Positions 1 through 10,110 of a stretch of DNA of 64,000 nucleotides are shown here, piece after piece. Source of the stretch: Areca catechu. Lineage: Eukaryota > Streptophyta > Magnoliopsida > Arecales > Arecaceae. A program made the position numbers and the translations under genes. Within the stretch, counting starts at the first letter, position 1, and every line of letters begins with the position of its first letter. A model generated the notes under the pieces. The model saw only the letters and a list, made by a program, of their open reading frames with translations. It searched no databases and was not told where the DNA came from. The stretch covers positions 6,565,731 through 6,629,730 of the forward strand of contig CM038039.1 of the NCBI GenBank assembly GCA_021397845.1, written 5' to 3'.

Positions 1-285
1 GATGCACTAGAGCCTTTTCGATCAAGGTCGAACTTAAGTGGGCTGCACTAAAGCCTTTCCGATCGAGATCGGACTTAAGGGTGGGTTGCCTTAGAGCCTT
101 TCCGATCGAGGTCGGACTTAAGTGGGCTGCACTAGAGCCTTTCAAATCGAGATCGGACTTAGGTGGGCTGCATTAGAGCCTTTCCGATCGAGGTCGGACT
201 TAGAGGTGGGCTGTCCTAGAGCCTTTCCGATCGAGGTCGAACTTTGAGTGGGCTGCACTAGAGCCTTTCTGATCGAGGTCGAATT
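1..285 (-). repeat. Tandem repeat in Tat-1 3' untranslated zone (42-46 bp unit, about 7 copies)
   Basis: The core CCTTTCCGATCGAGGTCGGA recurs about every 42-46 bp, joined by a GTGGGCTGCACTAGAG-like stretch. On the minus strand the unit starts AAGGCTCTAG and includes CAGCCCAC, the same order as the 46-bp units of Tat-2 at 18393-19128. The array is cut by the window start, so its full length is unknown. Confidence 0.85.
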
Positions 286-510
286 TCTTTCTAGAGTGAA
301 TTGCCGCCTTTATTGATAATATTTATGGAAGTTATCTACATTCCAAGGACGTGCCACTTGTCGTCCGTCTAGATGCTCGAGTCGGTAAGTTCCAGCTCGG
401 ATCACTTCGACTACCCGTTAGGAGCCTTCCCAATTGGGGGAGGGCTTTTCTTGCTCAGTTGGCATGGATATCTCTGTCCTCTATAGAACCAGGTCTCCAA
501 CCCGGAAGCT

Positions 511-1465
511 TCAAGCTTTGACTTGAGAATTGTAATATCTGGCCATTCTTTGATGATAGGCTGTCATCTTCAAGTCTACTTGGAGCCGGATCTCTTCGAG
601 CAAGTCAAGATCAACCCTTCTCTGCTCAGAATTGGTTGGTTCGGTGAAATGATCAATCCGGAGAGACTGCAAGGAGACTTCCACTGGTATGACCACCTCA
701 CTCTCGTAGGTGAGATTAAATGGAGTTTTTCCAGTCGCCATACGGGAGGTAGTCCGGTAGGCCCAGAGTACCAAGTGGAGTTTTTCTGCCTAGAGTCCTT
801 TGGCATCATTCAATTGGGTCTTCACGCCATGTAGGATCATCCAATTGATGACTTCGGCTTTCTCGTTGGATTGGGGGTGTCCAATTGAAGTTAATCGGTA
901 GGAGATATGATACTGCTGGCAGAAATTCCAAAACTTCGGGTTGTCGAATTGTCTCCCATTATCGGTGATGACTGCCTACGGTATGCCGAACCAAAAAATG
1001 ATGCAGTTTCGGATGAAGCTCTCCATTTTGGCTTCGGTAATCTGCACCAACGGCTCAGCTTCCATCCACTTGGTGAAGTAGTCAATGGCTACACTTTCGT
1101 TGTCCGGATGCTGGGAAAAATGGCCCGATGATATTTATTCTCCATTGTGCGAATGGCTAGGGGGTGGCTAGAGGGGTTAACTAACTAGCTGGTCGCCTTT
1201 GAACATTGGAGTACCTCTAGCATGCGTCGCACTTTTTAACAAAGTCTGCTGCGTCCTTCTGGATAGTTGGCCAGTAATAGCCCTGCCGGATAATCTTGTA
1301 GGCCAAGAATCTACCTCCCAGGTGGTCGCCGCATATGCCTTCATGCACTTCTCTGAGTGCGTAATTGGCATCCGACGGTCCTAGGTACTTGAGCAGTGAT
1401 TGCATAAACGACCGCTTATACAGGATTATGCCGAGGATGACATACTTCGAGGCCGTCCAGCGCAC
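511..1465 (-). pseudogene. Integrase, distal duplicate copy of Tat-1 pol
   Basis: Broken integrase. At 1465-1217 the N-terminal zinc-binding part is visible: HEGICGDH followed by KKCDAC. The frame is then lost, and catalytic-core fragments follow in several frames at 1131-891. At 774-511 the C-terminal core reads WAYRTTSRMATGKTPFNLTY, typical of plant gypsy integrases. In the element's enzyme this protein would insert cDNA into chromosomes. This copy also carries the natural downstream end that runs on to the 3' repeat zone, which the proximal copy lacks. Frameshifts at about 1215 and within the core rule out function. Confidence 0.8.
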
Positions 1466-1639
1466 ATGTTTGGCTTCGGCTTTATCTTTTGGCAGGGTTC
1501 CTTCGTTGAGGAACGCAAGAATAGGGTCCTTCCAACAAGCCTCTCATTCCACTTGATGGATTTCCGATGTCTCTTCAGCAATGCTTGGGCTTTGTAGGTG
1601 CTCCACGAAAGTCCGGTCGGAGGGATCAGTGATGGTAGT

Positions 1640-2530
1640 GGCCAGCCATGACAAGGCATCCACCCGAGAATTTTGCACCCGAGGTACGTGGACGATCTCG
1701 AAAAATTTGAGTCGAGCTACAAGGCTCTACACCTTACTCAAGTACTTGGCCAGGGTCGGATCTCTCACCTCAAATTCGCCTCTCACCTGGTTGACCACCA
1801 GTTGGAAATCCGAGAAGGCTCTGATCCATCCGATGCCTCGCTCATCAGCTATCCTTAGTCCCACGAGAAGGGCTTCATACTCCGCCTGGTTATTTGATAC
1901 TTAGAATGTGAAACGCATGGCATATTCCAGGCTTTGTCCGTCAGGGTCGGCCAAGATTAAGCCTGCTCCAAAACTAGCAAGGTTAGATGCCCCGTCCACA
2001 TGGAGTATCCAGGCGGGGTCTGACCCTTCAGCAATATCATCCTCGGGTGTGTCGACCATTTGCAAATGTGTCGCCTATCTCCAGGTACACTCTGCTATGA
2101 AGTCGGCGATCACCTGAGCCTTTATGGCCGACCGAGGTTGGAAGGAAATACCAAATTTGCCAAGCTTGATGGCCCACTAGGCAAGTCGCCCCGAGGTATC
2201 GAGACTTTTGAGGATCGTCTTGAGAGGTTGATTGGTCAGGACGATGATTGAATGCGCCTGAAAGTAGGGCCGTAATTGCTTGGCTACTATAACCAGAGAG
2301 TAGACAAGTTTTTGCATCTTATGATACTTTGTTTTGGCATCGTGGAGTACCTTGCTGGTATAGTAGATCGGCTTTTATGGTTGTTCTCTCCTATCCGGAC
2401 AAGGACGAAGCTCACCGCCTCATTCGATGCTAATAGATACAAGTATATGGACTCTCCTTCTACAGGCTTAGCAAGTAAGGGGGAGTCTCCAGAAATGTCT
2501 TCAATGCTTTGAAGGCCGACCGACATTTAT
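1640..2530 (-). pseudogene. RNase H and RT-connection region, distal Tat-1 copy
   Basis: Minus-strand fragments match the RT thumb/connection (2526-2287, SGDSPLLAKPVEGES) and the second RNase H domain, where the WILHVDGASN-type motif falls near 2000. Reading frames are broken several times, and the region parallels 5270-6153 of the proximal copy. RNase H would remove the RNA strand of the hybrid during reverse transcription. It is not intact here. Confidence 0.65.
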
Positions 2531-2555
2531 CGATCCAATGGAAGCGATCCGACCG

Positions 2556-3569
2556 TCACAGTATTTTGAAGAAAGGGAGACACCTTTCAGCCGACCTAGA
2601 AATGAAGCGACTGAGAGAGGCTATCCGACCCGTGAGTTCTTGCACTTGCTTCTTGCTGGTTGGATGCTCCATGTCGATGACGGCCTTGATTTTATCCGGA
2701 TTGACCTCAATTCCTCGCTGTGTGACTAGAAAGCTGAGAAATTTTTCACAGGTCATCCCAAAGGTACACTTAGCCGGGTTTAGCTTCATCCGGTGGCACC
2801 TCAGGGTGTCAAAAGATTCTTTCAGATCCTTGATGTGATCGGCTCTCCGGAGGCTCTTGACTATCATGTCGTCAACATATGCCTCCATATTTCTTCTAAG
2901 TTGCCCTTCGAAGACCCTGTTGATCAGCCTCTGAAAAGTGGCTCCGGTATTTTTTAGGTCGAATGGCATCATTTTATAGCAGTACAGCCCTTTGTTAGTG
3001 CCGAAGGCTGTCTTATCATCGTCCTCCGGGTTCATGCTAATCTGGTTGTACCCGGAGAAGGTGTCCATGAAGCTCAGAAGCTGGTGACCGGTAGTGGCAT
3101 CCACTAGTTGGTCGATCTTCGGTAAGGAAAAGCTATCCTTCGGGCAAGCTTTGTTGAGGTCAGTGTAGTCTACACATATCCTCCAATTCTTGTTGGCTTT
3201 CCTCATCATCACAACATTCGCCAGCCAGTCAAGGTAGTGGGCTTCTCTGATGAAGCCAGCTTCGAGGAGCTTCTTGACCTCCTCATCAATCGCCCTCTGT
3301 CTTCCAGGGGCAAAGTTTCTCTTCCTCTATCGAACAAGCTTGCAGGTAGGATCCACCTTAAGATGATGGGTTATGACTTTCGACGGGATACCCGGCATGT
3401 CTGATGCCGACCAGGCGAAGATGTTGGCATTGTCCCAGAGGAAGCCGACTAGCTCCGATTTGGTCTCCTCGCTGAGCGTGCTCTCGATCTGCAGGATCCT
3501 AATGGGATCAGACATGCAGGATCCTCTCGATCGGTTCTCCGCAGCAGTCGATTTTGGCCATGGGATCAA
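2556..3569 (-). pseudogene. Reverse transcriptase, distal Tat-1 copy
   Basis: From 3212 to 2556 there is an open 218-residue stretch with WRICVDYTDLNKACPKDS, the fingers/palm signature, and AYVDDMIVKS, the polymerase active site YVDD. The upstream part (3569-3327) is open in a neighbouring frame. Between them lies a disrupted piece around 3213-3330. Near 3505-3525 this copy lacks roughly 25-30 bp that the proximal copy keeps. The RT would copy element RNA into cDNA. The interrupted N-terminus makes this copy non-functional. Confidence 0.8.
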
Positions 3570-3894
3570 GTTGTTCCAAGATTGAATGGTCTCCCGATTG
3601 CCTGTCCTGAATGGTGAAACAACATCTAGCCATCCTGCAATCCCCTCTCATCTCTTCGATCCCATTCCAAGTCAAAAATTTTGCCAACAAGTGGTAAGTA
3701 GACATGATAGCTCAAAATTCGTTCAGGGCCGGCCGTCCCAATATGGCGTTGTAAGCAGATGTCGTGCGAACAACCATAAAATTGATAGGAAGGGTCTTTT
3801 GATAAGGCTCTGATCCGATGGTCACGGGTAGAATTATTTCTCCTTCTATGCCAATGGAGTTCCCCTAGAACCCAATTAACGGCATTGTGGATTC

Positions 3895-4299
3895 TTACAG
3901 CCTAGTTCTAGGCAGGTTCATTCTAACAAAGGCATCATACAGCAAAACTTCAGTGGAGCTTCCATTATCAATGAGGATCCTCCTTACATCATAATTGGCA
4001 ATTACTGCCGATACAACAACAGGATCATTCCCAGAGACCTGGGTCTCTCGGAGGTCTTCGTCGGAGAAACTAATTATATTAGAACCCCGAGGCCTCTTCA
4101 AGATGTCCTGACCTTCTTCTTCCCTCCAGTCGGACCGGCGGTGGAGCATGCCAACATTTTCATCGGTGGGGCATTGGTTGGGCAGCTCTGTTTCCTCTAG
4201 GGGGTTTCTGGCGATGGAAGTTTCAGCCCGACTCCTCTGGGGTCGGATGTACTTGTGCAGGTACCCCCACCTGATCAAGTCTTCGATTGCGTCCTTCAA
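3895..4299 (-). pseudogene. Gag C-terminus and aspartic protease, distal Tat-1 copy
   Basis: A 134-residue open stretch starts in the middle of gag, just after the zinc knuckle (KDAIEDLIRWGYLHKY), because the duplication breakpoint lies at about 4302. It continues into the protease, where the active-site motif is LIDNGSSTEVLLYDAF. The Asp-Asn-Gly of this copy is the form also seen in Tat-2. The protease would cut the Gag-Pol polyprotein. No start region exists here, because the sequence before it is integrase of the other copy. Confidence 0.75.
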
Positions 4300-5287
4300 C
4301 TGGAGACTTTCACTGGTATTACCACCTCACTCCCGTATGTGAGATTGAATGGAGTTTCTCCAGTCGCCATATAGGAGGTAGTCCGATAGGCCCAGAGTAC
4401 CGAGTGGAGTTTTTCTGCCCAGAGTCCTTTGGCATCATTAAGTTGGGTCTTCAAGCCATGTAGGATCATTCGATTGATGACTTCGGCTTTCCCGTTGGAT
4501 TGGGGGTGTCCAACTGAAGTTAATCGGTGGGAGATATGATACTGCTGGTAGAAATTCCAAAACTTCGGGATGTCGAGTTGTCTCCCATTGTCGGTGATGA
4601 CTGCCTGCGGTATACCGAACCAAAAAATGATGCAATTTCGGATGAAGCTCTCCATCTTGGCTTCGGTAATCTGCACCAACGGCTCAGCTTCCATCCACTT
4701 GGAGAAGTAATCAATGGCTACACTTTCGTTGTCCAGATGCTGGGAAAAATGGCCCAAGGATGTTTATTCTCCATTGTGCGAATGGCTAGGGGGTGGCTAG
4801 CGGGGTTAGCTAACTAGCTGGTCGCCTTTGAACATTGGAGTACCTCTAGCATGCATCGTACTTTTAACAAAGTCTGCTACATCCTTCTGGATAGTTGGCC
4901 AGTAATAGCCCTGCCGGATAATCTTGTAGGCCAAGAATCTACCTCCCATGTGGTCGCCGCATATGCCTTCATGCACTTCTCTGAGTGCGTAATTGGCATC
5001 CGACGGTCCTAGGCACTTGACCAGTGATTGCATAAATGACCGCTTGTAGAGGATTCTACCGAGGATGACATACTTCGAGGCCGTCCAACACACATGTTTG
5101 GCTTCGGCTTTATCTTTTGGCAGGGTTCCTTCGTTGAGGAATGCAAGAATGGGGTCCTTCCAACAAGCCTCTCATTCCACTTGATGGATTCCCGATGTCT
5201 CTTCAGCAATGCTCGGGCTTTGTAGGTGCTCCACGAAAGTCCGGTCGGAGGGATCAGTGATGGTAGTGGCCAGCCATGACAAGGCAT
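4296..5287 (-). pseudogene. Integrase, proximal Tat-1 copy (truncated by the duplication)
   Basis: 5093-4806 carries the zinc-binding N-terminus (HEGICGDHMGGRFLAYK), but the following Cys pair is lost by a frameshift. 4757-4296 is an open 153-residue catalytic core. It has VAIDYFSKWMEAEP (first Asp), VITDNGRQ (second Asp) and NGKAEVINR (Glu position), so the acidic triad survives. The protein ends at VIPVKVSS, where the breakpoint fuses integrase to gag sequence and brings in a stop. The C-terminal domain is therefore absent from this copy. Confidence 0.8.
4300..4307 (-). other. Junction of the internal tandem duplication in Tat-1
   Basis: Sequence left of this point continues as gag (CTTCAACTGGAG, matching 7919-7930). 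Sequence right of it continues as integrase (GGAGAC then TTTCACTGGTAT, matching 673-690). The bases GGAG are shared by both parental sites (673-676 and 7927-7930). The duplicated units are 673-4301 (about 3629 bp) and 4302-7926 (about 3625 bp). No LTR, primer site or polypurine tract lies at the junction, which rules out two abutting elements. Confidence 0.85.
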
Positions 5288-6153
5288 TCGCCCGAGAATT
5301 TTGCACCCGAGCTATGTGGACAATCTCGAAAAATTTGAGTCAAGCTATAAGGCTCTGCACCTTACTTAAGTACTTAGCCATGGTAGGATCTCTTGCCTCG
5401 AATTCACCTCTCACCTGGTTGACCACCAGCTGGAAATCCGAGAAGGCTTTGATCTATCCGATGCCTAGCTCATCAGCTATCCTTAGTCCCACGAGGGGGG
5501 TTTCATACTCCACCTGGTTATTTGATACTTAGAATGTGAAACGCAGGGCATATTCCAAGCTTTGTCCGTCAGGGTCGGCCAAGATTAAGCCTGCTCCGCA
5601 ACTAGCAAGGTTAGACGCCCCATCCACATGGAGTGTCCAGGCGGGGTCTGACCCTTCAGCAATATCATCCTCGGGTGTGTCGACCATTTGCAAATGTGTC
5701 TCCTGTCTCCAGGTACACTCTGCTATGAAGTCGGCGATCACTTGAGCCTTTATGGCCAACCGAGGTTGGAAGGAAATGTAAATTTGCCAAGCTTGATGGC
5801 TCACTTGGCAAGTCGTCCCAAGGTATCGGGACTTCTGAGGATCGCCTTGAGAGGTTGATTGGTCAGGACGATGATTGGATGTGCTTGAAAGTAAGGCCAT
5901 AATTGCTTGGCTACTATAACCAAAGAGTAGACAAGTTTCTGCATCTTAGGATACTTTGTTTTGGCATCGTGGAGTACCTTGCTGGTGTAGTTGACCAGCT
6001 TTTATGGTTGTTCTCTCCTATACGGACAAGGACGGAGCTCACCGCCTCATCCGACGCTAATAGATACAAGTACATGGACTCTCCTTCTACAGGCTTAGCA
6101 AGTAAGGGGGAGTCTCCAGAAATGTCTTCAGTGCTTTGAAGGACGACCGACAT
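5288..6153 (-). pseudogene. RNase H and RT-connection region, proximal Tat-1 copy
   Basis: 6153-5914 encodes the RT connection (SGDSPLLAKPVEGES, LYLLASDEAV). 5900-5529 holds the linker and RNase H start, with AWTLHVDGASNLASCGAGL, a typical Tat RNase H motif including its first Asp. Further RNase H pieces lie between 5528 and about 5300 in shifted frames. A frameshift near 6087 separates it from the RT. It parallels 1640-2530. Confidence 0.7.
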
Positions 6154-7346
6154 TTATCGGTCCAATGGAAGCAATCCGACCGTCGCAGTATTTTGAAGAA
6201 AGGGAGACACCTTTCGGCCGACCTAGAAATGAAGCAACTGAGAGAGGCTATCCGACCCGTGAGTTCTTGCACTTGCTTCTTACTGGTTGGATGCTCCATG
6301 TCGATGACGGCCTTGATTTTATCCGGATTGACCTCAATTCCTCGCCGTGTGACCAGAAAGCCGAGAAATTTTTCACAGGTCATCCCAAAGGTACACTTGG
6401 CCGGGTTCAGCTTCATCCGGTGGCACCTCAGGGCGTCAAAAGATTCTTTCAGATCCTTGATGTGATCGGCTCTCCGGAGGCTCTTAACTATCATGTCGTC
6501 AACATATGCCTCCATATTTCTTCCAAGTTGCCCTTCGAAGACCCTGTTGATCAGCCTCTGAAAAGTGGCTCCGGTGTTCTTTAGGCCGAATGGCATCATT
6601 TTATAGCAGTACAGCCCTTTGTCAGTGCCGAAGGCTGTCTTATCATCGTCCTCCGGGTTCATGCTAATCTGGTTGTACCCGGAGAAGGTGTCCATGAAGC
6701 TCAGAAGCTGGTGACCGGTAGTGGCATCCACTAGTTGTTCGATCTTCGGTAAGGAAAAGCTGTCCTTCGGGCAAGTTTTGTTGAGGTCAGTGTAGTCTAT
6801 ACATATCCTCCATTTTTTGTTGGCTTTCCTCACCATCACAACATTCTCTAGCCATTCAGGATAGTGGGCTTCTCTGATGAAGCCAGCTTCGAGGAGCTTC
6901 TTGACCTCCTCATCAATCGCCCTTTGTCTCCCAGGGGCAAAGTTTCTCTTCTTCCATCGAATAGGCTTGCTGGTAGGATCCACCTTAATACGATGGATTA
7001 TGACTTCCGACGGGATGTCCAGCATGTCTAATGCCGACCAGGCGAAGATGTCGGCATTGTCCCATAGGAAGCCGATTAGCTCCGATTTGGTCTCCTCGCT
7101 GAGCGTGCTCCCGATCTGCAGGATCCTAGTGGGATCATCCTTCCTGAGGGGTATGAATAGGATCCTCTCGATCGGTTCGCCACAGCAGTTGATTTTGGCC
7201 ATAGGATCAAGTTGTTCCAAGATGGAATGGTCTCCCGATTGCCTGTCCTGAATGATGAAACAACGTCGAGCCATCCTGCGATCCCCTCTCATCTCTTCGA
7301 TCCCGTTCCGAGTCAGAAATTTTGCCAACAAGTGGTAAGTAGACAC
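6087..7346 (-). CDS. Reverse transcriptase fragment of Tat-1 pol (best-preserved copy)
   Basis: This is an open 419-residue stretch with no stop. Residues 1-110 hold the post-protease linker. From about residue 115 the RT domain runs through WRICIDYTDLNKTCPKDSFS (about 180), MPFGLKNTGATFQRLINRVF (about 250) and the active site YVDD (281-284). It continues through the thumb to PFFKILRRSD and ends by a frameshift at the RT/RNase H connection. The apparent start MSTYHLLAKF is simply the first Met in the open frame, since in the living element this was internal to a polyprotein. It would synthesise cDNA from element RNA. Confidence 0.8.
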   Translation of the reverse strand: MSTYHLLAKFLTRNGIEEMRGDRRMARRCFIIQDRQSGDHSILEQLDPMAKINCCGEPIERILFIPLRKDDPTRILQIGSTLSEETKSELIGFLWDNADIFAWSALDMLDIPSEVIIHRIKVDPTSKPIRWKKRNFAPGRQRAIDEEVKKLLEAGFIREAHYPEWLENVVMVRKANKKWRICIDYTDLNKTCPKDSFSLPKIEQLVDATTGHQLLSFMDTFSGYNQISMNPEDDDKTAFGTDKGLYCYKMMPFGLKNTGATFQRLINRVFEGQLGRNMEAYVDDMIVKSLRRADHIKDLKESFDALRCHRMKLNPAKCTFGMTCEKFLGFLVTRRGIEVNPDKIKAVIDMEHPTSKKQVQELTGRIASLSCFISRSAERCLPFFKILRRSDCFHWTDKCRSSFKALKTFLETPPYLLSL

Positions 7347-7535
7347 GATAGCTCAAAATTTGTTCAGGGCTGGCCATCCCAATATGGCGTTGTAAGCAGA
7401 TGTCGTGCGAACAACCATAAAATTGATATGAAGGGTCTTTTGATAAGGCTCTGATCCGATGGTCACGGGCAGAATTATTTCTCCTTCTATGCCAACGGAG
7501 TTCCCCTAGAACCCAGTTAACGGCATTGTGGATTC

Positions 7536-8053
7536 TTACAGCCTAGTTCTAGGCAGGTTCATTCTAACAAAGGCATCATACAGCAAAACTTCAGTGGAGC
7601 TTTCATTATCAATGAGGATCCTCCTTACATCATAATTGGCAATTACTGCTGATACAACAACAGGATCATTCCCAGAGACCTGGGTCTCTCGGAGGTCTTC
7701 GTCGGAGAACCCCGAGGCCTCTTCAAGATGTCCTGACCTTCTTCTTCCCTCCAGTCGGACCGGCGGTGGAGCATGCCAACATTTCCATCGGTGGGGCATT
7801 GGTTGGGCAGCTCTGTTTCCTCCAGGGGGTTTCTGGCGATGGAAGTTTCAGCCCGACTCTTCTGGGGTCGGACGTACTTGTGCAGGTACCCCCGCCTGAT
7901 CAAGTCTTCGATCGCGTCCTTCAACTGGAGGCAATCTTCTATGCTGTGCCCGTGGTCACGATGGAACCGACATGACTTATCCTTGTTCCTTGATGTGGAG
8001 GGGCTCCTCAATGGGCGAGGCCTTTGTAAGAAGGTTTCCTTCTCTATCTTCAT
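7536..8053 (-). pseudogene. Gag zinc knuckle and aspartic protease, proximal Tat-1 copy
   Basis: 8053-7643 contains the nucleic-acid-binding motif CRFHRDHGHSIEDC, a C-x2-H-x4-H-x4-C arrangement with His where most retroelements have the second Cys. The protease follows in another frame (7799-7536) with LIDNESSTEVLLYDAFV. Here the active-site Gly is Glu, unlike the distal copy. A short deletion near 7707, relative to 4071-4085, causes the frame change. Both changes should inactivate the protease. Confidence 0.75.
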
Positions 8054-9262
8054 AAGGATTTTCTCCCTCGGGAGGGAGAGAGGTGTTTAAGTCTCAAACC
8101 TCCTGGGGAAGTCCTTTGACTTAGGGCTACGGCGTCGAGCCGAGTTGATGCCATCGCTGGAAGGTCGGACTTCGGGAGCCCTATTGCTCCTCCTCTTGGG
8201 AGCCAACCTTCCTTCAACCTGGCATCGGCTTGCTGCTTGTTCTTCTGTCAGGGTGTGTTTTTGAGCCCTGCCTAATAGTTCGGAGTAACTTGTTAGGAAC
8301 TTTTTATCCAGTGAGAAAGTGAGCCTGGATGATCACAGCCCCTTCTTGAAGGCCGACATAGCTACATGCTCGTTGAGATCCGTGATCTCCATGGTTGTTG
8401 AATTAAATCGGGCTATGTAATCCCTAAGGGTTTCTCATTCCTTCTACTGCACGAGGAAGAGGCAATCCATGTTCCTCAGCATCCGACTACAGGTCCTGAA
8501 ATGGGACAAAAAGAGTTTTTCTAGCTGGGAGAAGGAATGAATCGTACTTGGTTGGATGGCGGAGAACCACATCCGAGCCGCCTTCTTAAGTGTCACAGGG
8601 AAGGCGATGCAGTGGAGGGCATCGGAGGTGCCCTGTACCATCATGTGGGCCTTATAAGTACCCAGATGATCCAGAGGGTCGGTGGTACCACCGTAGGTGT
8701 CCACCTGGGAGATCTTGAAATGACGGGGGATAGCTTCCCCCATAATTCTGGCGGAGAACGGTGGGCGAGAGTCGTACGCCAGCGCTTCTTCTCCATTTTG
8801 CCGATCGACCAGTTCGGCAATTTGCTCCTCCATGCATTGGAGCTTGCTGGTATAGTCCCTCGAGTCCCCGTCGCATCGCTGATCATTGTCGAGGACCGAA
8901 TCTGCGGAAGAGTGCGAGGCGGACCTTACTATCTTTCCGTCAGCATGAGTCCTCTGTGATCTCTGGGGCTCCGGGGTCGTGTGGGAGCGAAGTCGAGGGA
9001 CTTCTTGATGTCTACTTCCCTCGACAGTAGGTCGATGACTAGTTCTGGATGCCGTGAGTGGCTGCTGTCTGTCGTTGGCCACGTCATGAAGGTTTTGAAC
9101 CGCAGCGGCAAGAGTATCAATGCGGTTCAGAAGGATCTGGAACTGTTGTTGTCCCAGGATGATGGTAGGCTAGGCAACGTCGTTCTCCTTGAGAGGTTCT
9201 CCCGATCTTGTCTGGGAGCGGCCTCTCCTGTTTGAGGTATTCTGAGCTCTTTCTTTCATCAT
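8054..9262 (-). pseudogene. gag of Tat-1
   Basis: The likely start is the Met at 9262 (MMKERAQNTS), which aligns with MAKGRAQNTS of Tat-2. The frame is open to a TAG at about 9170, continues in the same frame (PTIILGQQQFQ), then enters an open run at 9082-8444. This run holds the conserved Gag core DPLDHLGTYKAHMMVQGTSD and KKAARMWFSAIQPSTIHSFS. A further frame change lies between 8444 and 8054. The family normally forms the virus-like particle that packages element RNA. This copy has at least one stop and one frameshift. Confidence 0.8.
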
Positions 9263-9326
9263 CGTTTTGTCTAGCGCTGGATCCCTCCTTTTGAAGAAGT
9301 AACACAAGGACGAAGGTTCAAGAGCC

Positions 9327-9344
9327 CTTCCTCTAGTGCCAATT
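9327..9344 (-). promoter_or_regulatory. Primer-binding region of Tat-1
   Basis: Directly inside the LTR, the minus strand reads AATTGGCACTAGAGGAAG. It matches the Tat-2 site GATTGGCGCTAGAGGAAG at 12943-12960 except for a few bases. The position and conservation mark it as the tRNA primer site. I did not assign the tRNA. Confidence 0.65.
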
Positions 9345-10039
9345 TGTTGCCGCTGAATCTTCCGGACCGATTTCTCCCGACCGGGTTGGCTGGAGTGCGC
9401 GTCTTCCGGTTCCTGCAAAAAGGTTTCACGGGCCAGTGGTGTTCCGGCGGGGAACATTCCAATGGCTAAGTCAGTGAAAGACTCGGAGCAACAGAATGGG
9501 GGAATAAAAAAGAGATAGCTCATGAAAAAGGGAGAGCCCTCCTTCCTTATATTGGGGTCCCCCTTTTACCTTATACAGGCACGGAACTTTACCGAAATCT
9601 GCTAGGGGTTAGGCTGGAGATGGCCGATTTGCCCCTAGAGGAATCTTGGTAGTGGCCAGGTGGCATGGGACGGGGTGGCATCGTGGGATCTGCAGAGTAG
9701 TGGTGCCGAGATGTTAGGAATCTATTGTAACATAATTCTGGTACCAGCTGGAAAGGATCTCTGGGGCCTTCGGGCCGTCTTTGGACCAGCTCGCTTTGGG
9801 ATGATATAGGTCTAGTTGAAGTGGGTATGTCGGACCCCTTGTGGGTCGGTCGGACCTCTGATGGGTCGGTCAGGAAAATGATAGACTCTGGTCCGATCCG
9901 GCTGAAGGGCCATTGGTTTCGATTTAGTTCAGAGGAAAGCCGATGATGTATAACAGTTATAATAGGGCGGCAAAGTTGAGGTTTACACAAGTAAATGCTC
10001 ATGGATAAAGAGACGGTTTGAGGTTTGGGCTATGTATCA
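9345..10039 (-). repeat. 5' LTR of Tat-1 (about 695 bp)
   Basis: On the plus strand it begins TGTTGCCGCTGAATC next to the primer site and probably ends ...TATGTATCA at 10039. The outer end is inferred from the TG...CA rule, because the second LTR is outside the window. TATA-like sequences on the minus strand lie near 9545-9575 (AATATAAGG and TGTATAAGG). No sequence match to the Tat-2 LTR is obvious, so Tat-1 is a different subfamily with similar proteins. Confidence 0.6.
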
Positions 10040-10066
10040 TATCGTATAAGGCTTTTCCATGATGAG

Positions 10067-10110
<44 letters not shown>

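Larger units (their letters stand above)
1..10039 (-). mobile_element. Tat-1: Ty3/gypsy Tat/Retand-like LTR retrotransposon, partial, with duplicated pol
   Basis: Read on the minus strand the order is LTR (10039-9345), primer-binding region (9344-9327), gag (from about 9262), protease, reverse transcriptase, RNase H and integrase. A second copy of gag C-terminus-protease-RT-RNase H-integrase follows, then a tandem-repeat zone at the window edge. The 3' end, with any antisense gene and the second LTR, lies off the left side, so the target duplication cannot be checked. Protein similarity to Tat-2 is clear in gag, protease, RT and integrase. The lineage assignment rests on the gag zinc-knuckle variant, the DNGSS-type protease and the 3' tandem repeats. 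Several stops and frameshifts make it non-autonomous. Confidence 0.85.

Noticed and set aside
4296..4310. Nested insertion of a second Tat element rather than an internal duplication
   Set aside because: A nested element would bring LTRs, a primer site or a target duplication. The junction has none and fuses integrase to mid-gag with four shared bases.
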